Assembly: GCF_900111865.1 (NCBI RefSeq)
Contig: NZ_FOJS01000002.1
Span: 1 to 64,000 of the forward strand
Origin: Parageobacillus thermantarcticus
GTDB taxonomy: Bacteria; Bacillota; Bacilli; Bacillales; Anoxybacillaceae
Reading direction: 5' to 3'
DNA length: 64,000 nt
Numbering within the stretch: the first letter of the stretch is position 1; each line of letters opens with the position of its first letter. Position numbers and translations under genes: made by a program. Positions 62,607-64,000 of this stretch are shown piece after piece. The notes beneath the pieces were generated by a model, which was given only the letters and a program-made list of their open reading frames with translations, did not search any database and was not told the DNA's origin.

Positions 62607-62887
62607 TTTGCTTCATCTCTTTGGTTCGCCCGGCCTTTATAGACGCCGATAATATAGCCAATAATTCCGGCTCCGACCGCCGCTTGCACAGAAAACAGCA
62701 ACGTTTCCACCTCTCCGCCCGGCGGCTCAAATATGGTTTGCGCCCAAGGCTTATAATGAGGAGCGATCACCTGAATCGTTTTTTCCGCCTGGTCATCCGT
62801 GCCGCCAAAATCAGAGTGATGAATAAACAATAACGGTGCCACTACTAATAAAACAGCAAAAACAAGGAGAAAAAGACTTCGCTTCAT
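62603..62887 (-). CDS. cbiN: Cobalt transporter auxiliary subunit CbiN
   Basis: 94 residues, two membrane helices (about 5-22 and 63-82) around an extracytoplasmic loop with DFGGTDDQAEKTIQVIAPHYKPWAQTIFEPPGGEVETLLFSVQAA, the CbiN consensus. It helps load metal into CbiM. Four bases after cbiM. Confidence 0.93.
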   Translation of the reverse strand: MKRSLFLLVFAVLLVVAPLLFIHHSDFGGTDDQAEKTIQVIAPHYKPWAQTIFEPPGGEVETLLFSVQAAVGAGIIGYIIGVYKGRANQRDEAK

Positions 62888-62890
62888 AAT

Positions 62891-63631
62891 TTACACTCCC
62901 CTCTCTAATTGAGTCAGTTCCCGGCTGCTGTAAGTCGATAAGAAATTCCAAACGACAACCGTAAGCAGCCCTTCTGTAATCGCCAGTGGTATTTGCGTGA
63001 TCGCAAAAATGCCGGCAAATTTGACAAACGAAGCGAAAATCCCGCCTGTCGCATCCGGAAACGCCAACGCTAATTGCAATGAGGTGACAACATATGTGGC
63101 TAAATCAGAAAAAAATGCAGCGAAAAATATCGTCCAACGCCGCGATATATTCCACTTTTTCCCGAAACGATAAATGCCGTACGCCACAAGCGGGCCGGCG
63201 ACTGCCATGGACATGGCATTCGCACCTAATGTCGTCAATCCGCCATGTGCCAGCAGTAATGCTTGAAACAGCAATACGATGCTCCCCATCACTACCATCG
63301 TCCATGGACCAAACAGCACCGCACCGAGCCCTACCCCCGTTGGATGTGAGCTGCTTCCAGTAACGGATGGAATTTTTAAAGCAGACAGCACAAACGTAAA
63401 TGCCCCGGACAGCGCAATGAGCAGCTTTAGTTCCGGATGCTCACGCGTAATCCGGATGAGTGAACGCATACCGATGATCAAAAATGGCAAAAACGCGAGC
63501 CACCAAAAAATCACCCATCCAACAGGCAAAAATCCTTCCATAATATGCATCGCAAATGCCGATGAACTTTCAGAAAAAGTAAAATAGACAACTAAACCGC
63601 AAAGGAAAAGGGCGTATTTCCATTTTTTCAT
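62891..63631 (-). CDS. cbiM: Cobalt ECF transporter S component CbiM
   Basis: 246 residues. A signal peptide ([17 protein letters not shown]) is processed to expose MHIMEGFLP, whose His residues bind Co2+; then about six helices with [36 protein letters not shown] (cobalt loop) and [18 protein letters not shown]. Start at 63631 after GGAGG. Confidence 0.95.
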   Translation of the reverse strand: MKKWKYALFLCGLVVYFTFSESSSAFAMHIMEGFLPVGWVIFWWLAFLPFLIIGMRSLIRITREHPELKLLIALSGAFTFVLSALKIPSVTGSSSHPTGVGLGAVLFGPWTMVVMGSIVLLFQALLLAHGGLTTLGANAMSMAVAGPLVAYGIYRFGKKWNISRRWTIFFAAFFSDLATYVVTSLQLALAFPDATGGIFASFVKFAGIFAITQIPLAITEGLLTVVVWNFLSTYSSRELTQLERGV

Positions 63632-63657
63632 GCTTCCGTTCCTCCCGTTGTTCTGCA

Positions 63658-64000
63658 TCATTTCGAAATTCCTAGAGGGGACGTTGATTGTTTTGGCATC
63701 ATGAATCCCTTCATCTTTTCATAACGGTACGTCATCGTTTCTTCCAGCCATTCCCCGTCCCGTAAATGCCTTCGCACAAGCTCCCTTGCTTTTTCCGGCG
63801 TCATCCCGTGGTACCATACACCTTCAGGGTAAACGATGACGACGCATGCGTCTTGGCAGCGGCCGTTGCAGCGCGTCCGCGTCGTATGTACGATGCCATC
63901 TAACTCGAGACTCGCGATTTCTTCACGGATGGCACGTGTTACTTCTTCGCCCCCTTTACGCATGCAGCTGCCTCCGTTGCAAATCAGCACATGATGTTTC
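63658..64000 (-). CDS. cbiW: Thioredoxin-like [2Fe-2S] ferredoxin CbiW (partial, continues beyond window)
   Basis: At least 113 residues: [23 protein letters not shown] ... [42 protein letters not shown]. The four Cys (CxxxxC-type pair and the [10 protein letters not shown] group) fit the thioredoxin-like [2Fe-2S] ferredoxins encoded in Bacillus cobalamin operons as cbiW. The open frame reaches position 64000, so the N-terminus lies outside. It is the most upstream operon gene seen; any cobalamin riboswitch would be further right. Confidence 0.85.
   Translation of the reverse strand, partial: KHHVLICNGGSCMRKGGEEVTRAIREEIASLELDGIVHTTRTRCNGRCQDACVVIVYPEGVWYHGMTPEKARELVRRHLRDGEWLEETMTYRYEKMKGFMMPKQSTSPLGISK

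Noticed and set aside
1-64000. CRISPR arrays, tRNA and rRNA genes, prophage
   Set aside because: I saw no regularly spaced repeats, no tRNA-like cloverleaf or conserved rRNA segment and no phage structural genes. Reading by eye could miss an isolated tRNA.

Overview
The window looks like chromosomal DNA from a spore-forming thermophilic Bacillaceae, most likely of the Geobacillus/Parageobacillus group. The gene complement and order support this: the Bacillus-type block ilvA-ypmPQRS, dfrA-thyA-ypjP, yphP, ypgR-bsaA and metA; spore-surface DUF4183 proteins; Bacillus-type anaerobic cobalamin genes (cbiH60, cbiX with a His tail, cbiW); and GGAGG-type ribosome binding sites with some TTG/GTG starts. 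The genus call is inference; no rRNA is present.

Layout. 1-1.1 kb: truncated IS4-type transposase and a small membrane protein. 1.2-7.6 kb: four overlapping minus-strand genes (mannose-1-P guanylyltransferase-like, GT4 glycosyltransferase, (alpha/alpha)6-type protein, phosphomannomutase) with a divergent Gfo/Idh oxidoreductase. The shared promoter region carries a nearly perfect CIRCE (HrcA) operator. 7.9-8.8 kb: nitrilase. 9-13.5 kb: dabB-dabA inorganic-carbon uptake operon, preceded by two tandem copies of a structured RNA and a terminator whose 5' arm overlaps the second copy. 13.5-20 kb: pseudogene remnant, glutathione peroxidase, UbiB-like kinase with phasin-like partner, a complete type I toxin-antitoxin locus, a GNAT-GrpB fusion and a sulfite-oxidase-fold protein. 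20-30 kb: FMN riboswitch-ribU, pepT, secreted 5'-nucleotidase, broken aldehyde dehydrogenase, MATE transporter, two OsmC genes (one with an in-frame amber stop), plsY and an rRNA methyltransferase.

30-46.4 kb: the conserved ypm/ilvA/dfrA/thyA/ypj/yph/ypg/bsaA/fhs/metA block, interrupted by a Pro-Pro endopeptidase-like gene, a 715-bp IS1182-type deletion derivative and a divergent pair of DUF4183 spore-surface genes.

46.6-64 kb: two small proteins, then a single minus-strand cobalamin operon of about 17 kb running off the right edge: cbiW-cbiM-N-Q-O (cobalt ECF uptake), cbiH60-X-J-C-D-ET-L-F-G-A (early-cobalt corrin ring), cbiP, cobT, cobA and cobO. Together these import Co2+, make uroporphyrinogen III into cobyric acid, adenosylate it and activate the lower base. 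The cbiB/cobU/cobS/cobC steps are not in this window.

Most noteworthy: the CIRCE-controlled mannose/glycosyltransferase operon, the tandem RNA leader of dabB-dabA (possible undescribed riboswitch), and the type I toxin-antitoxin pair.
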